Shown: positions 26,088-39,623, numbered from the stretch's first letter. The stretch: 64,000 nucleotides of DNA from Pseudomonadota bacterium (GCA_021805865.1 JAJZDX010000005.1:62001-126000), one strand, 5' to 3'. A program made the numbers and translations. The notes: a model not told the origin generated them from the sequence alone.

Positions 26088-27053
26088 TCACGATCGCCTG
26101 CCGTCCGGGTTGCTGGCCATGGTTTGGTCCCAGCGGCGGGCGAACCGCCTCTCCACCCATTGCCGCACCCTCATGGCATCCGCGGTGCGCGTGTACCGTC
26201 CCCAGGAGTGCATCAGCACCACGATGATGTCGTGGTGAGCGATCCAGGCATCGAGCACCAGGCACTGGCCCGCGGGGTCGGTGAATCCGGTCTTCTGCAG
26301 CACAATGTGCCACCACCGGTCCCTGACCAGCGGGTCGGTGGGATAGTAGGGCAGGCGCCAACGGCCTACGCGGATCGCATATCCGGGGCTGGTCGAGTAC
26401 CGGCGCAGGATCCGGTTGTGAGAGGCTGCCAACACCAGCTTCGCGAGATCATCGGGCGTCGAGACGTCACCGGCCGAGAGTCCGGTCGGCTCGACAAAAC
26501 GGGTGTGCGTCATGCCGAGTGCCCGCGCCTTGGCGTTCATGGCGCGCACCGCGGCGGCCACCCCTCCGGGGTAGTTGCGGGCCAGCACGTGCGCGGCGCG
26601 GTTCTCCGAGGACATCAGCGCCAGATGAAAGAACTGTGCCCGGGTCAACCGGGCGCCGAGCGGCAGGTGCGAGTACGGCGTCATATCCGCCCGCGTGACC
26701 GTAAGGACCTGATCGAGTCGCTGGTGCGCCTCGGCCACCACCAGGGTGGTCATCAGCTTGGTGATGGAGGCGATGGGCGTGACGCCGGCGGCCCGTTTGG
26801 CGAAGAGCACCCGGGAGCGGGTCGCATCGAACACCAGCGCCTCGCTCGAGCGCACATAGGGATGGCTCGTACGGAGCCGCTGCTCAGCCGGCCGATAGGG
26901 GCGGTAGACGTGGCGGTGGCAGACGCGCCGATGATGGGCGTAATAGCGGCAGACGTAGCGGTGGGCGGCGTGGGCGGGCGAGGAGGCGAACACCGCGGCC
27001 AGAACCACGGCAACCGGCATCAGGACCGGCAGCCCGAAACCTCGTTTGTTCAT
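26088..27053 (-). CDS. pbpG: D-Ala-D-Ala endopeptidase (PBP7-like), S11 family
   Basis: The 321-residue serine peptidase cuts peptidoglycan cross-links in the periplasm. It has a signal peptide (about 1-29) and the three penicillin-binding motifs: Ser96-x-x-Lys99 (SITK), Ser149-Glu-Asn151 and Lys254-Thr-Gly. Between signal peptide and domain lies an odd stretch, residues 30-55, very rich in His, Arg and Tyr with two Cys (35 and 45). It belongs to the PBP7/PbpG branch by size, but DacA-like activity cannot be excluded. Confidence 0.85.
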   Translation of the reverse strand: MNKRGFGLPVLMPVAVVLAAVFASSPAHAAHRYVCRYYAHHRRVCHRHVYRPYRPAEQRLRTSHPYVRSSEALVFDATRSRVLFAKRAAGVTPIASITKLMTTLVVAEAHQRLDQVLTVTRADMTPYSHLPLGARLTRAQFFHLALMSSENRAAHVLARNYPGGVAAAVRAMNAKARALGMTHTRFVEPTGLSAGDVSTPDDLAKLVLAASHNRILRRYSTSPGYAIRVGRWRLPYYPTDPLVRDRWWHIVLQKTGFTDPAGQCLVLDAWIAHHDIIVVLMHSWGRYTRTADAMRVRQWVERRFARRWDQTMASNPDGRRS

Positions 27054-27264
27054 TGTGAATTCTCGCGGTCGACCTGTGGGTCAACAAGGGACAGGCGGTT
27101 CGAGACGAGCTGCCGGAGCGGCGTTTCGGCCGGGGCCCGGTGCGTGAGCCCAACATTAACATAATGCCGCGGCCACATTCCGTGATCCGTGTCGATCCAA
27201 GGCGAGGGACGGAGCCGCAGGGCAGGGTGTTGCCGGAGAAGGAAGCCCGCGCGGGCTCGGCGCT

Positions 27265-27774
27265 TCAGCGCATGCGCGTGCCTCGCATTCTCAGCCCCGA
27301 GCGTACGAGCATGCCGATTCCCGCCAACAGGGTGAGCGCGAACAGGATCATCCAGATGCGGAACGATCCGTAGGGCAGGGGCAGCAGACTGAATGCCGGT
27401 TGGACGGCAATGAACCAGGCGCAGGCCACGATCAGCAGCGCCGTCCGCCGGCGGAAGACCTTCTCTGCGGCGTTGGCCTCGGCCGCTCTCGCTTGCAGCG
27501 GCTGGCGCAGCAACAGCGCGGCGAGCGCGAGGAAGGCGAGGCAGAGGGTTCCCATGGTCCCGACCCTCATCGCCACGGCCGACGGGGTGCGCCGCACCCA
27601 ATAGTCCGGAAAGCCGTTGAGCCCCCAATGCGCCGGCATCATCGGCGGAAGCTCTGCCCAGCGGATCCAGACCCACCCCGTCAACACCCCCAGCCACAGC
27701 AGGGGGATTGCCCCGGACAGCCATCCGCCGGGCAGGCGCGGCGATGCGGGCTTCGCGGGCGAAGGCTCGGACAT
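27265..27774 (-). CDS. DUF1648-domain membrane protein
   Basis: The protein (169 residues from ATG 27774; 182 if it starts at 27813) has an N-terminal DUF1648 motif (LPPMMPAHWGLNGFPDYW) and four hydrophobic segments (about 20-40, 70-92, 112-132 and 140-158 in the shorter form). Related proteins accompany SdpI-type immunity proteins, but here the DUF1648 domain stands alone and the function is unknown. Neither start has a clear ribosome-binding site. The 210 bases to pbpG hold nothing I recognise. Confidence 0.7.
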   Translation of the reverse strand: MSEPSPAKPASPRLPGGWLSGAIPLLWLGVLTGWVWIRWAELPPMMPAHWGLNGFPDYWVRRTPSAVAMRVGTMGTLCLAFLALAALLLRQPLQARAAEANAAEKVFRRRTALLIVACAWFIAVQPAFSLLPLPYGSFRIWMILFALTLLAGIGMLVRSGLRMRGTRMR

Positions 27775-27879
27775 GGCGCGTTCTCGCAGTATGAGGCGTT
27801 GAGTGTCGCGCATGATACGCGATCGGCTGATGTGGCCGCTGCGCTCGGCGGGGCACGATGCACGGCTCCGGGGCGTCCC

Positions 27880-28284
27880 TCAATAACGCCGCAAGAGGCT
27901 TCGCAGCGGCTCGAAAAAGGCGATCCCCAACCCTATCGCCATGCCGCCCAAGGTGAGGGCCTCCGGCGTATAGGTCCCCAGATGCGCGCGCAGCCAGGGC
28001 AGTGCGATCGCCGCTGCGGCGCCGGCGGCGAAGGTCACGCCGATCAGGGTGCCGAGCGCGCTGCGCCGGAGGCGGATGTAGTTCGTTTCCAGCCTCTTAA
28101 GCTGCTCCCGCCGCTCGCTCTCCAGGCGCTCGCGCAGCGTGGACAGATCGGCCTCGGCGGCGCGGGCCAACCCGGCATGCAGACGGGCGTGAACGGTCTG
28201 AGGGACTCTCGGCGCGCGCAGCGCGCATTCCAGCGCTCCATCGAGCGCGCGGTCGAGCCTGGTATTCGCTACGGGTCCGGTCAT
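27880..28284 (-). CDS. Small membrane protein coupled to an ECF sigma factor gene
   Basis: The protein (134 residues) has a charged N-terminal half with heptad-like Leu/Arg/Glu content (about residues 45-78, possible coiled coil) and two hydrophobic segments near 80-100 and 110-128. Its ATG overlaps the sigma gene's stop as ATGA, the classic sign of translational coupling. By position it could be an anti-sigma-like or accessory membrane protein, but I see no zinc-binding anti-sigma motif and do not recognise the family. Confidence 0.65.
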   Translation of the reverse strand: MTGPVANTRLDRALDGALECALRAPRVPQTVHARLHAGLARAAEADLSTLRERLESERREQLKRLETNYIRLRRSALGTLIGVTFAAGAAAAIALPWLRAHLGTYTPEALTLGGMAIGLGIAFFEPLRSLLRRY

Positions 28285-28883
28285 GAGCGCTCCTCGGCCC
28301 AACAAGCCGGATCATCCAACCCCGGCGTTTCAGCATCTCGGTCAATGCGGCACGGGCCCGGAACAGCGCGGTCTTCACCGTGCCCTCCGGGCAGCCCAGC
28401 ATCAGAGCCACCTCGCCCACCGAGCGGTCCTCCTAATAAATAATAGAGCAGCAAGATCTGGCGCAAGCGCTCCGGCATCCGCTCCACCCGCTCGCGCAGC
28501 CGCTTCGCGCGTCCATCCCAGGGCTGCGCGGCAGTCGGCGCCAATACCGCTTCGGGCGCCTCGCCCGGCTCGTCCAATGAATCGGAGATCCGCCTGCGCT
28601 CGAGCGCTGTCAGACAGCGGTTGCGGGTGATGGCATAGATCCAGCTCGACAGCGACGCGCGTCCGTCGCAACGGTCGAGCGCTTTCCACACCCGCACAAG
28701 GCTGTCCTGGGCGGCATCCTCCGCCAGGGTGCGATCACGCGGCAGCGCGCAACACAAACGGTACACCTTGCCCTCGTAGCGGCGCAGCAGCTCCTCGAAC
28801 GCGCCGTCCCGGCGGCCCAACCGGATGAGCTCGACGATGTCCTGGTCCCGGCCAGTTGCCCCGGTTGCTGCTGCGCGCACCAT
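28281..28883 (-). pseudogene. ECF sigma-70 family factor with two compensating frameshifts
   Basis: Sigma region 2 is intact (FEELLRRYEGKVYRLCCAL, DAAQDSLVRVWKAL, SSWIYAITRNRCLTALERRR). Region 4 begins (ERMPERLRQILLLYYL) but then loses frame near 28430. The expected continuation DRSVGEVALMLGCPEGTVKT lies intact in the +1 frame (28321-28429). A second shift near 28320 returns to a plausible C-terminus GLDDPACWAEERS whose stop overlaps the next gene as ATGA. The first shift sits at an AT-rich run with two rare TTA codons and AGGAGG. It may be an assembly error, a very recent mutation, a programmed shift, or a split gene with restart at GTG 28420. I chose ATG 28883; an upstream TTG is possible. 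Confidence 0.7.
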
Positions 28884-29055
28884 CGCCCCCTGGACTCCCC
28901 GGAATGATCCCCGCGCGGGACGCTCCAAGGCACCTTTTGATACCCGACCGCGGCGGGATCGGCTTCAATCATTCATCTTTAGCGTGTATTGAAACCCCTG
29001 GCCAGCTTGTCGGGTATCAACTGCGTAATCGCACCCTCATCCGGAGATCTCGCCC

Positions 29056-29652
29056 ATGATCATTCCGGTTTTGGGACACATTAGCTCGGGGGTGCTGGCG
29101 ATGCGCATTCCAATCATCGCCATCGTCGGGGCCTTTGCCTCCGGAATGTTCGCGGTGTACCACAGGGCGCAGAGACAGCGAGAAATGCTCCAGCTCTACC
29201 ACGCCGAGCGCATGGCCGCGATCGAGAAGGGGATAGAGCTGCCGCCGCTGCCGCCCGAGGTCTTCCAGGACCAGGATGGCGGCCATCACGGTAAACGATA
29301 CCTGGGCCGCAGCCGCTATAGAGGTGTCATCACTCTCCTGGTGGGTGTGGCGGTCACTCTGGCGCTGCGACAGTCACCGGGGGTGAGTACCCCATGGTGG
29401 TGGGGCCTGGTCATCGTCGCCGTGGGCCTGGGGCAGCTTTTGACCGGATACCTGGAGCGGGACAATGCCTCAGCCGCTTCGGCCGGACCCTCGGCCCAGC
29501 CTGGCAGCAATATGGACCCCCCGCGCTCCGGCCGCAGCTGGCCCGGCTTTGGCGTTCCGCAATCCGAGTCTTGGCGCGGAAGAGGTTTCCCCAGGGGAAA
29601 CCATGCCCCGCCCGGACGCTCGGGAGCGGATCCCGGAGCTCGCCACGGTTGA
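29056..29652 (+). CDS. DUF6249-like membrane protein
   Basis: This 198-residue protein is divergent from the sigma factor gene. An N-terminal hydrophobic segment (about 8-36), the family-like signature [18 protein letters not shown], and two further membrane segments (about 92-107 and 113-132) precede a Pro/Gly/Ser-rich tail of about 60 residues. Such proteins are commonly found beside ECF sigma genes and are of unknown role. Its stop codon overlaps the -35 box of the str promoter. Confidence 0.7.
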   Translation: MIIPVLGHISSGVLAMRIPIIAIVGAFASGMFAVYHRAQRQREMLQLYHAERMAAIEKGIELPPLPPEVFQDQDGGHHGKRYLGRSRYRGVITLLVGVAVTLALRQSPGVSTPWWWGLVIVAVGLGQLLTGYLERDNASAASAGPSAQPGSNMDPPRSGRSWPGFGVPQSESWRGRGFPRGNHAPPGRSGADPGARHG

Positions 29653-29677
29653 CACTCTCGTCCCCCCTCCCTAGAAT
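29649..29677 (+). promoter_or_regulatory. str operon promoter
   Basis: TTGACA (29649-29654) and TAGAAT (29672-29677) are exactly 17 bases apart, matching 11 of 12 consensus positions. Transcription would begin near 29684, giving a leader of about 200 bases before rpsL with no gene in it. Confidence 0.85.
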
Positions 29678-29885
29678 CGCCGGCCTTTCCCGGGTCGGCC
29701 CGACGGCATGCCGACCCCCGAAACAGCGACACACCGACACCGGGCCACATCCTCGCGAGCGCGCCAAAACGGGGTGCGTAGCGCGCAGGGGGCCCGGTTT
29801 TCGTCCGGCCGCTCACCGCGCGGGCGCATCCTTTGAACGTTCAGAGGAGGCGATCCGTGCCCGAACGCAGGATTTTGGAGACAGT

Positions 29886-30260
29886 ATGGCGACCACCGGT
29901 CAGCTCATCCGGCAACCGCGCCGCACGCGGACAGAAAAGACCAAGGTGCCCGCTCTGGGGGCTTCTCCCCAGAAGCGCGGCGTCTGCACGCGTGTGTACA
30001 CCACCACGCCGAAGAAGCCGAATTCCGCGCTGCGGAAAGTCTGCCGTGTGCGCCTTACCAACGGCTACGAGGTCACCAGCTACATCGGTGGCGAGGGCCA
30101 CAATCTTCAGGAGCACTCCGTGGTGCTCATCCGCGGCGGCCGCGTCAAGGATCTGCCGGGCGTGCGCTACCACACCATCCGCGGCACGCTCGACTGCGCC
30201 GGCGTCGGCGAGCGAAAGCAAGGCCGCTCCAAGTACGGCGCCAAGCGGCCCAAGAAGTAA
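29886..30260 (+). CDS. rpsL: 30S ribosomal protein S12
   Basis: S12 (124 residues) works in decoding at the A site. It carries the near-invariant motifs [12 protein letters not shown] (Lys43 region) and [13 protein letters not shown] (Lys88 region), both in their streptomycin-sensitive form. Asp89, the usual target of methylthiolation, is present. ATG 29886 is chosen because it begins MATTGQLIR as in relatives. First gene of rpsL-rpsG-fusA-tuf-rpsJ. Confidence 0.98.
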   Translation: MATTGQLIRQPRRTRTEKTKVPALGASPQKRGVCTRVYTTTPKKPNSALRKVCRVRLTNGYEVTSYIGGEGHNLQEHSVVLIRGGRVKDLPGVRYHTIRGTLDCAGVGERKQGRSKYGAKRPKK

Positions 30261-30272
30261 GAGGTCCACGCG

Positions 30273-30752
30273 ATGTCCCGTCGAGCCCAAGCTCCGGTCC
30301 GCACCATTCTGCCGGACCCCAAGTTTCACAGCGAAATGCTGGCCAAATTCATGAACGTCGTCATGAAGGACGGCAAGAAGTCCGCGGCTGAGCGCATTCT
30401 GTATGGCGCGATCGCCCGCATCTCCGAGAAGACGGGCAAGCAGGGCCAGGACGCCATCGGGCTGCTGTCGGCCGCGCTCGATAACGTCAAGCCCGTGGTC
30501 GAGGTCAAGTCCCGTCGTGTGGGTGGCGCGACCTACCAGGTTCCTATCGAAGTGCGCGCCACCCGCCGTCAGACGCTTGCCATGCGTTGGGTGATCGAGG
30601 CCGCCCGTGCCCGCAGCGAGAAGTCCATGGCCCACCGCTTGGCGCACGAGCTGCTGGATGCCTCCGAGAACCGCGGCGCCGCGGTGCGCAAGCGCGAGGA
30701 TACGCACCGCATGGCGGAGGCCAACAAGGCCTTCGCGCACTACCGCTGGTGA
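30273..30752 (+). CDS. rpsG: 30S ribosomal protein S7
   Basis: S7 (159 residues) nucleates the 30S head by binding the 3' domain of 16S rRNA, and in relatives represses the str operon. It starts [18 protein letters not shown] and has the helical core with [19 protein letters not shown]. It follows rpsL by 12 bases. E. coli S7 is of similar length (156-179 by strain). Confidence 0.98.
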   Translation: MSRRAQAPVRTILPDPKFHSEMLAKFMNVVMKDGKKSAAERILYGAIARISEKTGKQGQDAIGLLSAALDNVKPVVEVKSRRVGGATYQVPIEVRATRRQTLAMRWVIEAARARSEKSMAHRLAHELLDASENRGAAVRKREDTHRMAEANKAFAHYRW

Positions 30753-30806
30753 GGTTGCCCGTTTCCTTATCACTCGACACTGCACCGCCCCAGAGGAAAG
30801 TGAATC

Positions 30807-32894
<2,088 letters not shown>

Positions 32895-32915
32895 TTTTTT
32901 TCAAGGTAAGCAGCC

Positions 32916-34106
<1,191 letters not shown>

Positions 34107-34116
34107 GGGAGTCGTC

Positions 34117-34428
34117 ATGGCCAACCAGAACATACGTATTCGGCTGAAAGCCTTCGATCACCGGTTGATCGACAGCTCGGCGCGCGAGATCACCGATACC
34201 GCCAAGCGCACCGGCGCCACGGTCCGCGGTCCGGTCCCGCTGCCGACCAAGATGGAGCGCTTCACCGTGCTGGTCTCTCCGCACACGGACAAGGACGCAC
34301 GCGACCAGTACGAGCTGCGCACTCACAAGCGGCTGATGGACATCCTGAACCCGACCGACAAGACCGTCGATGCGCTCATGAAGCTCGAGCTGCCGGCCGG
34401 GGTGGACGTGCAGATCAAGCTGAACTAG
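34117..34428 (+). CDS. rpsJ: 30S ribosomal protein S10 (NusE)
   Basis: S10 (103 residues) belongs to the 30S head and also partners NusB/NusG in antitermination. The sequence [14 protein letters not shown] and the C-terminal region ending [12 protein letters not shown] are typical. It is ten bases after tuf2 and thus the end of the str transcript. In most gammaproteobacteria it leads the S10 operon, but here 673 bases separate it from rplC. Confidence 0.98.
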   Translation: MANQNIRIRLKAFDHRLIDSSAREITDTAKRTGATVRGPVPLPTKMERFTVLVSPHTDKDARDQYELRTHKRLMDILNPTDKTVDALMKLELPAGVDVQIKLN

Positions 34429-34437
34429 TTTTATTGG

Positions 34438-34463
34438 CTGCAAGGCGCCTGCGGCGCTTGCAG
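34438..34463 (+). terminator. Hairpin after rpsJ
   Basis: CTGCAAG and CTTGCAG with inner CGCC/GGCG form an 11-pair stem with one bulged G and a TGC loop, ten bases after the rpsJ stop. No T run follows. It could end or stabilise the str transcript. Confidence 0.5.
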
Positions 34464-34612
34464 CAAGACCCTACACGGCTGCCGCGGGCTTGGGACCGGC
34501 CCGTCGCCCGCTCGGCGGTGCCGAGGCAAGACCCCGCACGGCTGCCGCGGGCTTGGGACCGGCCCGTCGCCCGCTCGGCGGTGCCGAGGCAAGACCCTAC
34601 ACGGCTGCCGCG
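34463..34612. repeat. 63-base direct repeat, about 2.4 copies
   Basis: Units begin at 34463, 34526 and 34589, exactly 63 bases apart. The first two are nearly identical (two substitutions) and the third stops after about 24 bases. A 21-residue periodic reading frame (QDPTRLPRAWDRPVARS...) exists because 63 is a multiple of three, but I do not think it is a gene. Confidence 0.8.
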
Positions 34613-34711
34613 CGCGCTCTGAGGCCCGCCCGCACTGGATGAAGAAGCTCCGGGAAACGGAACGGCTTTGTGCAGGCGGAACGGAAGCGGAATGTTCGGG
34701 TGTTTTCAGGG

Positions 34712-34740
34712 TTGATTTGAAATCTGGGCGCGCGTATACT
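34712..34740 (+). promoter_or_regulatory. Promoter for rplC and the rest of the S10-spc block
   Basis: TTGATT (34712-34717) and TATACT (34735-34740) are exactly 17 bases apart, in locally AT-richer sequence. The transcript would start near 34747, leaving a leader of about 355 bases before rplC. Confidence 0.75.
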
Positions 34741-34746
34741 TCGCGC

Positions 34747-35101
34747 CCCTTTGCATCGGGCGAGGTTGGGGCGTCGGCCCCAAGACCACTCGAGATCGGC
34801 GGATCCTCCGCCTCGCGACCCCTCGGGGTCGTGCCATCTCAGTCGTTTTCCTCGTTTGGGCAGTCCGGCGCCGGTGGCCACTCTGGCAATCGTTTCAGGG
34901 TGGGCGCGGGACGGGGAATGGGTTAAGAAATGCGCTAACAGCGCGAAGAGGCCGGTGGCACGGCGCATGACAGGCGAAGGGCCGCTCCGATTCCTGGGGC
35001 TTTTGCTCCGTGCGGACGGGCCTCGAGGAGCCTGCGGTGACTGTGCAGGGCTGCGCGCATGTCGCCTCGGCGATGTGCGCCAACGAACGAGAGGCTAGGC
35101 A
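34747..35101 (+). promoter_or_regulatory. Structured leader of rplC
   Basis: Three perfect hairpins follow each other: TTGGGGC/GCCCCAA (34766-34783), GGCGGA/TCCGCC (34798-34812) and CGACCC/GGGTCG (34816-34831). The remaining sequence to 35101 is uncoded. In E. coli the S10 leader, placed before rpsJ, binds L4 to shut off the operon; here a leader sits before rplC instead. L4 control is inferred only from gene order. Confidence 0.5.
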
Positions 35102-35824
35102 ATGACAATCGGAGTCGTCGGCCGCAAGGCGGGCATGACGCGCATCTTCACGGATGGCGGCGAGACCGTGCCGGTCACAGTGATCCATGTGCTGCCCAAT
35201 CGCGTCACTCAGGTGAAGTCCGTGGACAAGGACGGCTACCGTGCCGTTCAAGTCACCTTTGGCGAGCGTCGCCCGCAGTTGTATTCCAAGGCCGCGAACG
35301 GCCATTTCGCCAAAGCGGGTGTCACCCCGGGGCGAGCTCTGGTGGAGTTCCGTCTGGCGGCCGGTGAGAAGACCGAGCTCGCCGCAGGTGCCGAGGTCAA
35401 GGTCGATCTCTTCAAGGCGGGCGAGGCCGTGGACGTGACTGGAACCACCATCGGCAAAGGATTCGCCGGCACGATGAAGCGCCACAACTTCGGCGGGCAG
35501 CACGCCACCCACGGTGTGTCCGTGTCGCACCGCGCGCCGGGCTCGATCGGCCAGCGTCAGACGCCGGGGCGCGTGTTCAAGGGGCGGCGCATGTCCGGGC
35601 ATATGGGTGTGGTGCGCCGCACCACGGAGAACCTGCAGGTCGTGCAGGTCGACCTGGAGCGCAATCTGCTGCTGATCCGTGGCGCCGTGCCGGGGGCCGA
35701 GGGCGGGCAGGTCATCGTTCGCCCGTCGCTGAAGGCCGGCCGCCGAGCGCTGCGCAAGACCATCGCTCCGACCAAGATCGGCTCGGCCCCGTCGGCAAAC
35801 CCGATGAAGCAGTCGAAGAAGTAA
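35102..35824 (+). CDS. rplC: 50S ribosomal protein L3
   Basis: L3 (240 residues) is a primary 23S rRNA binder near the peptidyl-transferase centre. The motif [18 protein letters not shown] contains the glutamine usually methylated by PrmB. It is slightly longer than E. coli L3 (209), with a Lys/Ser-rich tail. First gene after the new promoter, six bases before rplD. Confidence 0.98.
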   Translation: MTIGVVGRKAGMTRIFTDGGETVPVTVIHVLPNRVTQVKSVDKDGYRAVQVTFGERRPQLYSKAANGHFAKAGVTPGRALVEFRLAAGEKTELAAGAEVKVDLFKAGEAVDVTGTTIGKGFAGTMKRHNFGGQHATHGVSVSHRAPGSIGQRQTPGRVFKGRRMSGHMGVVRRTTENLQVVQVDLERNLLLIRGAVPGAEGGQVIVRPSLKAGRRALRKTIAPTKIGSAPSANPMKQSKK

Positions 35825-35830
35825 GCCGCC

Positions 35831-36436
35831 ATGAAGCTCAAGATGGTCAATGGAGCCGGTGAGCTCCAGGTTTCCGAGGCCGCCTTCGGCCGTGAGTTCA
35901 ATGAGGCGCTGGTGCACCAGGTGGTGACGGCGTACCGGGCTGCCGGCCGAGCCGGTACGAAGGCCCAGAAGACCCGCGCCGAAGTCAGCGGCGGCGGCAA
36001 GAAGCCCTGGAGTCAGAAGGGCACTGGCCAGGCCCGTGCCGGCTCCAGCCGCTCGCCCATCTGGGTCGGTGGCGGGCGGGCGTTCGCGGCCAAGCCCCGC
36101 AGCTTCGAGCAGAAGGTCAACCGCAAGATGTATCGCGGCGCCATCCGCTCCATGCTCTCGGAGCTGGCGCGCACCGAGCGGCTGGTCGTCGCGGAGCAAC
36201 TCTCGCTCGATGCGCCGAAGACGAAACTCCTAGCCGGACAGCTCAAGGCGTGGGCGTTGCCGAGCGTGCTCATCGTCATCGAGGCACTCGATGAGAAGCT
36301 GTTCCTGGCCGCCCGCAACCTGCCGCACGTCGAGGTGATCGAGGCATCCGCGCTCAACCCGCTGTCTCTGGTCCGCCACAAGAAGGTGCTGATGACTGTC
36401 GGCGCCGTGAAGATGCTGGAGGAGCGCCTGCAGTGA
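35831..36436 (+). CDS. rplD: 50S ribosomal protein L4
   Basis: L4 (201 residues) lines the exit tunnel and in many bacteria represses its own operon. The tunnel-loop motif [19 protein letters not shown] is intact. It overlaps rplW by four bases. Confidence 0.98.
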   Translation: MKLKMVNGAGELQVSEAAFGREFNEALVHQVVTAYRAAGRAGTKAQKTRAEVSGGGKKPWSQKGTGQARAGSSRSPIWVGGGRAFAAKPRSFEQKVNRKMYRGAIRSMLSELARTERLVVAEQLSLDAPKTKLLAGQLKAWALPSVLIVIEALDEKLFLAARNLPHVEVIEASALNPLSLVRHKKVLMTVGAVKMLEERLQ

Positions 36437-36735
36437 ACAAAGAACAGCTGATGAACGTGCTGATCGCACCGCACGTGACGGAAAAGACCGCACGCGCGAT
36501 GCAGGACCATAACCAGTACACCTTCCGTGTCCGGCGCAATGCCACCAAGACCGACATCAAGAAGGCTGTCGAGCTGATGTTCGAGGTCAAGGTGAGCGGC
36601 GTGCAGGTGGTCAACGAGCCGGGCAAGGAGCGGCGCTTCGGCAAGACGGTCGGGCGCACCCAGGACTGGAAGAAAGCCTACGTGAGCCTGGCCGCCGGGC
36701 AGGCGATCGATTATGAAGCCCGGGCGAGAGGCTGA
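36433..36735 (+). CDS. rplW: 50S ribosomal protein L23
   Basis: L23 (100 residues) sits at the tunnel exit where SRP and trigger factor dock. The start is GTG 36433, overlapping the rplD stop (GTGA). Motifs [12 protein letters not shown] and a basic region [15 protein letters not shown] are typical. Confidence 0.97.
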   Translation: MNKEQLMNVLIAPHVTEKTARAMQDHNQYTFRVRRNATKTDIKKAVELMFEVKVSGVQVVNEPGKERRFGKTVGRTQDWKKAYVSLAAGQAIDYEARARG

Positions 36736-36750
36736 TCGGGAATCACTGAC

Positions 36751-37587
<837 letters not shown>

Positions 37588-37604
37588 CGGGAGCACGAGC
37601 CAAG

Positions 37605-37886
37605 ATGCCACGTTCATTGAAGAAGGGTCCGTTCGTCGACCTGCACCTCGCCAACAAGGTGCAGGTGGCCGCCGCGAGGAACGACCGCAAGCCGATCAAG
37701 ACCTGGTCGCGCCGCTCCATGGTCGTGCCCGAAATGGTGGGTCTCACCATTGCCGTGCACAACGGCCGGCAGCACATCCCGGTGCTCGTCACCGAGAACA
37801 TGGTCGGCCACAAGCTCGGGGAATTCGCTCCCACCCGCACCTTCAAGTCGCATTCGGGCGACCGCAAGGTTCAGGCCGCTAAGTAG
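37605..37886 (+). CDS. rpsS: 30S ribosomal protein S19
   Basis: S19 (93 residues), a 30S head protein contacting 23S rRNA in bridge B1, starts [15 protein letters not shown] and ends in a basic tail. It contains [16 protein letters not shown]. Confidence 0.98.
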   Translation: MPRSLKKGPFVDLHLANKVQVAAARNDRKPIKTWSRRSMVVPEMVGLTIAVHNGRQHIPVLVTENMVGHKLGEFAPTRTFKSHSGDRKVQAAK

Positions 37887-37906
37887 GCAGCCGCAGGAGA
37901 CACACC

Positions 37907-38248
37907 ATGCAAGTCACCTCCAAGCTGCGATACGCGCGCATCTCTCCGCAGAAGTGCCGGCTGGTCGCCGATCTGGTGCGGGGGAAATCCGCGGGCAACG
38001 CGCTTGCCACCCTCCAGTACATGCCCAAGAAAGGCGCGGAGCTGATGCGCAAGGTGCTCGCCGCCGCGGTCGCCAACGCCGAGCACAACCACGGTGCGGA
38101 CATCGATGAGCTGAAAGTGTCGCTCATCCAAGTCGACACCGCGCCGGTGCTCAAGCGCTTTGCCGCGCGGGCCAAGGGCCGCGGCGCGCGCATCGTCAAG
38201 CGCAACAGCCACATCACCGTCGCCGTGAGCGACGGCAGGAAGGATTAA
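37907..38248 (+). CDS. rplV: 50S ribosomal protein L22
   Basis: L22 (113 residues) reaches the tunnel wall with its beta-hairpin, where macrolide-resistance changes occur. The hairpin [20 protein letters not shown] is intact. The gene ends three bases before rpsC. Confidence 0.98.
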   Translation: MQVTSKLRYARISPQKCRLVADLVRGKSAGNALATLQYMPKKGAELMRKVLAAAVANAEHNHGADIDELKVSLIQVDTAPVLKRFAARAKGRGARIVKRNSHITVAVSDGRKD

Positions 38249-38251
38249 CGC

Positions 38252-38971
38252 ATGGGTCAGAAGGTCAATCCGCTTGGCATCCGGCTCGGCATCACGCGCG
38301 AATGGTCTTCGCGCTGGTACGCAGGCCGTGAGCAGTTCGCGCAGCACGTGCACACCGATTTCCGCGTGCGCGAGTTCCTGAAGAGGAAGCTCGCCGAGGC
38401 CTCGGTGAGCCGTGTGCACATCGAGCGCGCCGCGAAGAAGGTCAACATCACGATCCAGACCGCGCGCCCGGGCATCGTCATCGGCAAGAAGGGCGAGGAC
38501 ATCGAGAAGCTGCGCGGGGAGACCGCCCGGATGCTCGCCATGCCTATGGCGGATGTCCGGCTCAACATCGCCGAGATCCGCAAGCCCGAGCTCGATGCGC
38601 AGCTGGTCGCCGACAGCATCGCCCAGCAGATCGAGAAACGCGTCATGTTCCGACGTGCCATGAAGCGCGCGGTAATGAGCACCATGCGCAGCGGCGCGCT
38701 CGGGGTGAAAGTGCGTGTCTCCGGGCGCCTCAACGGCGCCGAGATCGCCCGCACCGAGTGGTACCGAGAAGGGCGCATCCCGCTGCATACTTTCCGCGCG
38801 GACATCGACTACGGCCTGTCCGAGGCCAAGACCACCTACGGGGTGATCGGCGTCAAGGTGTGGATCTTCAAGGGCGAGGTGTTCGAGAAGACCGAGTTCG
38901 AGAAGTCGGCCGAGGCGGAGAGCGCCCCGGGCGCACCTGCGGCCGCCGCGGAAGCGCCGGCGCAGGCTTGA
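38252..38971 (+). CDS. rpsC: 30S ribosomal protein S3
   Basis: S3 (239 residues) has a KH RNA-binding domain ([18 protein letters not shown]) and helps unwind mRNA at the entry site. The C-terminal tail is Ala/Glu-rich ([12 protein letters not shown]). Confidence 0.98.
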   Translation: MGQKVNPLGIRLGITREWSSRWYAGREQFAQHVHTDFRVREFLKRKLAEASVSRVHIERAAKKVNITIQTARPGIVIGKKGEDIEKLRGETARMLAMPMADVRLNIAEIRKPELDAQLVADSIAQQIEKRVMFRRAMKRAVMSTMRSGALGVKVRVSGRLNGAEIARTEWYREGRIPLHTFRADIDYGLSEAKTTYGVIGVKVWIFKGEVFEKTEFEKSAEAESAPGAPAAAAEAPAQA

Positions 38972-38985
38972 TGGAGCGGTAGAGC

Positions 38986-39399
38986 ATGCTGCAACCGAAA
39001 CGCACCAAGTACCGCAAGCAGTTCAAGGGCCGCAACGGCGGTCTGGCGCACCGCGGCAGCGATGTGTCCTTCGGCGAATACGGCCTGAAGGCCACCAGCC
39101 GCGCGCGCATGACTGCGCGTGAGATCGAGGCGGCGCGCCGGGCCGTGGCTCGCTACGTCAAGCGTGGCGGCCAGATCTGGATCCGGGTTTTCCCGGACGT
39201 GCCGATCAGCAAGAAGCCCCTTGAGGTCCGCATGGGCAGCGGCAAGGGTAACGTCGAGTATTACGTCGCGCGCGTTCAGCCCGGCAAAGTGCTCTTCGAG
39301 ATGGAAGGCGTCGATGAGGCGACGGCACGCGAGGCGTTCCGGCTCGCCGGCTCGAAGCTGTCCGTGTCCACCATGTTCGTCAAACGGCAGGTTCGGTGA
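38986..39399 (+). CDS. rplP: 50S ribosomal protein L16
   Basis: L16 (137 residues) organises the A-site side of the large subunit. Starts [17 protein letters not shown]; the arginine hydroxylated in E. coli (Arg81) lies in the conserved region near [18 protein letters not shown]. Its stop overlaps the rpmC start. Confidence 0.98.
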   Translation: MLQPKRTKYRKQFKGRNGGLAHRGSDVSFGEYGLKATSRARMTAREIEAARRAVARYVKRGGQIWIRVFPDVPISKKPLEVRMGSGKGNVEYYVARVQPGKVLFEMEGVDEATAREAFRLAGSKLSVSTMFVKRQVR

Positions 39400-39623
39400 T
39401 GAAGCGCGGAGAGATCAAGCAGTACCGCGAGAAGCTTGCGAAAAGCTCGCCGGCCGAGCTCGCCGATGAGTTGGCGAAGCTGCGAAAGGAGCAGTTCGCG
39501 CTGCGTCTGCAGCGCGCCAGTGGCCAGGCGCCGAAACCCGACCAGTTCGGGGTGGCGCGCCGCAACATTGCGCGCGTGAAGACCGTGCTGCGCCAGCAGC
39601 GCGCGAGCGGAGAGAGCAAATGA
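39399..39623 (+). CDS. rpmC: 50S ribosomal protein L29
   Basis: This small helical protein (74 residues) sits at the tunnel exit. It overlaps the rplP stop by one base (TGATG) and the next start (rpsQ) by four (ATGA), so translation is coupled across three genes. It is slightly longer than E. coli L29 (63). Confidence 0.95.
   Translation: MKRGEIKQYREKLAKSSPAELADELAKLRKEQFALRLQRASGQAPKPDQFGVARRNIARVKTVLRQQRASGESK

Noticed and set aside
34463-34612. CRISPR-like array
   Set aside because: Units are tandem without distinct spacers and far too long and few.
34434-34622. A 62-codon frame with a 21-residue repeat after rpsJ
   Set aside because: The periodicity comes from a 63-base DNA repeat; there is no ribosome-binding site or family match.
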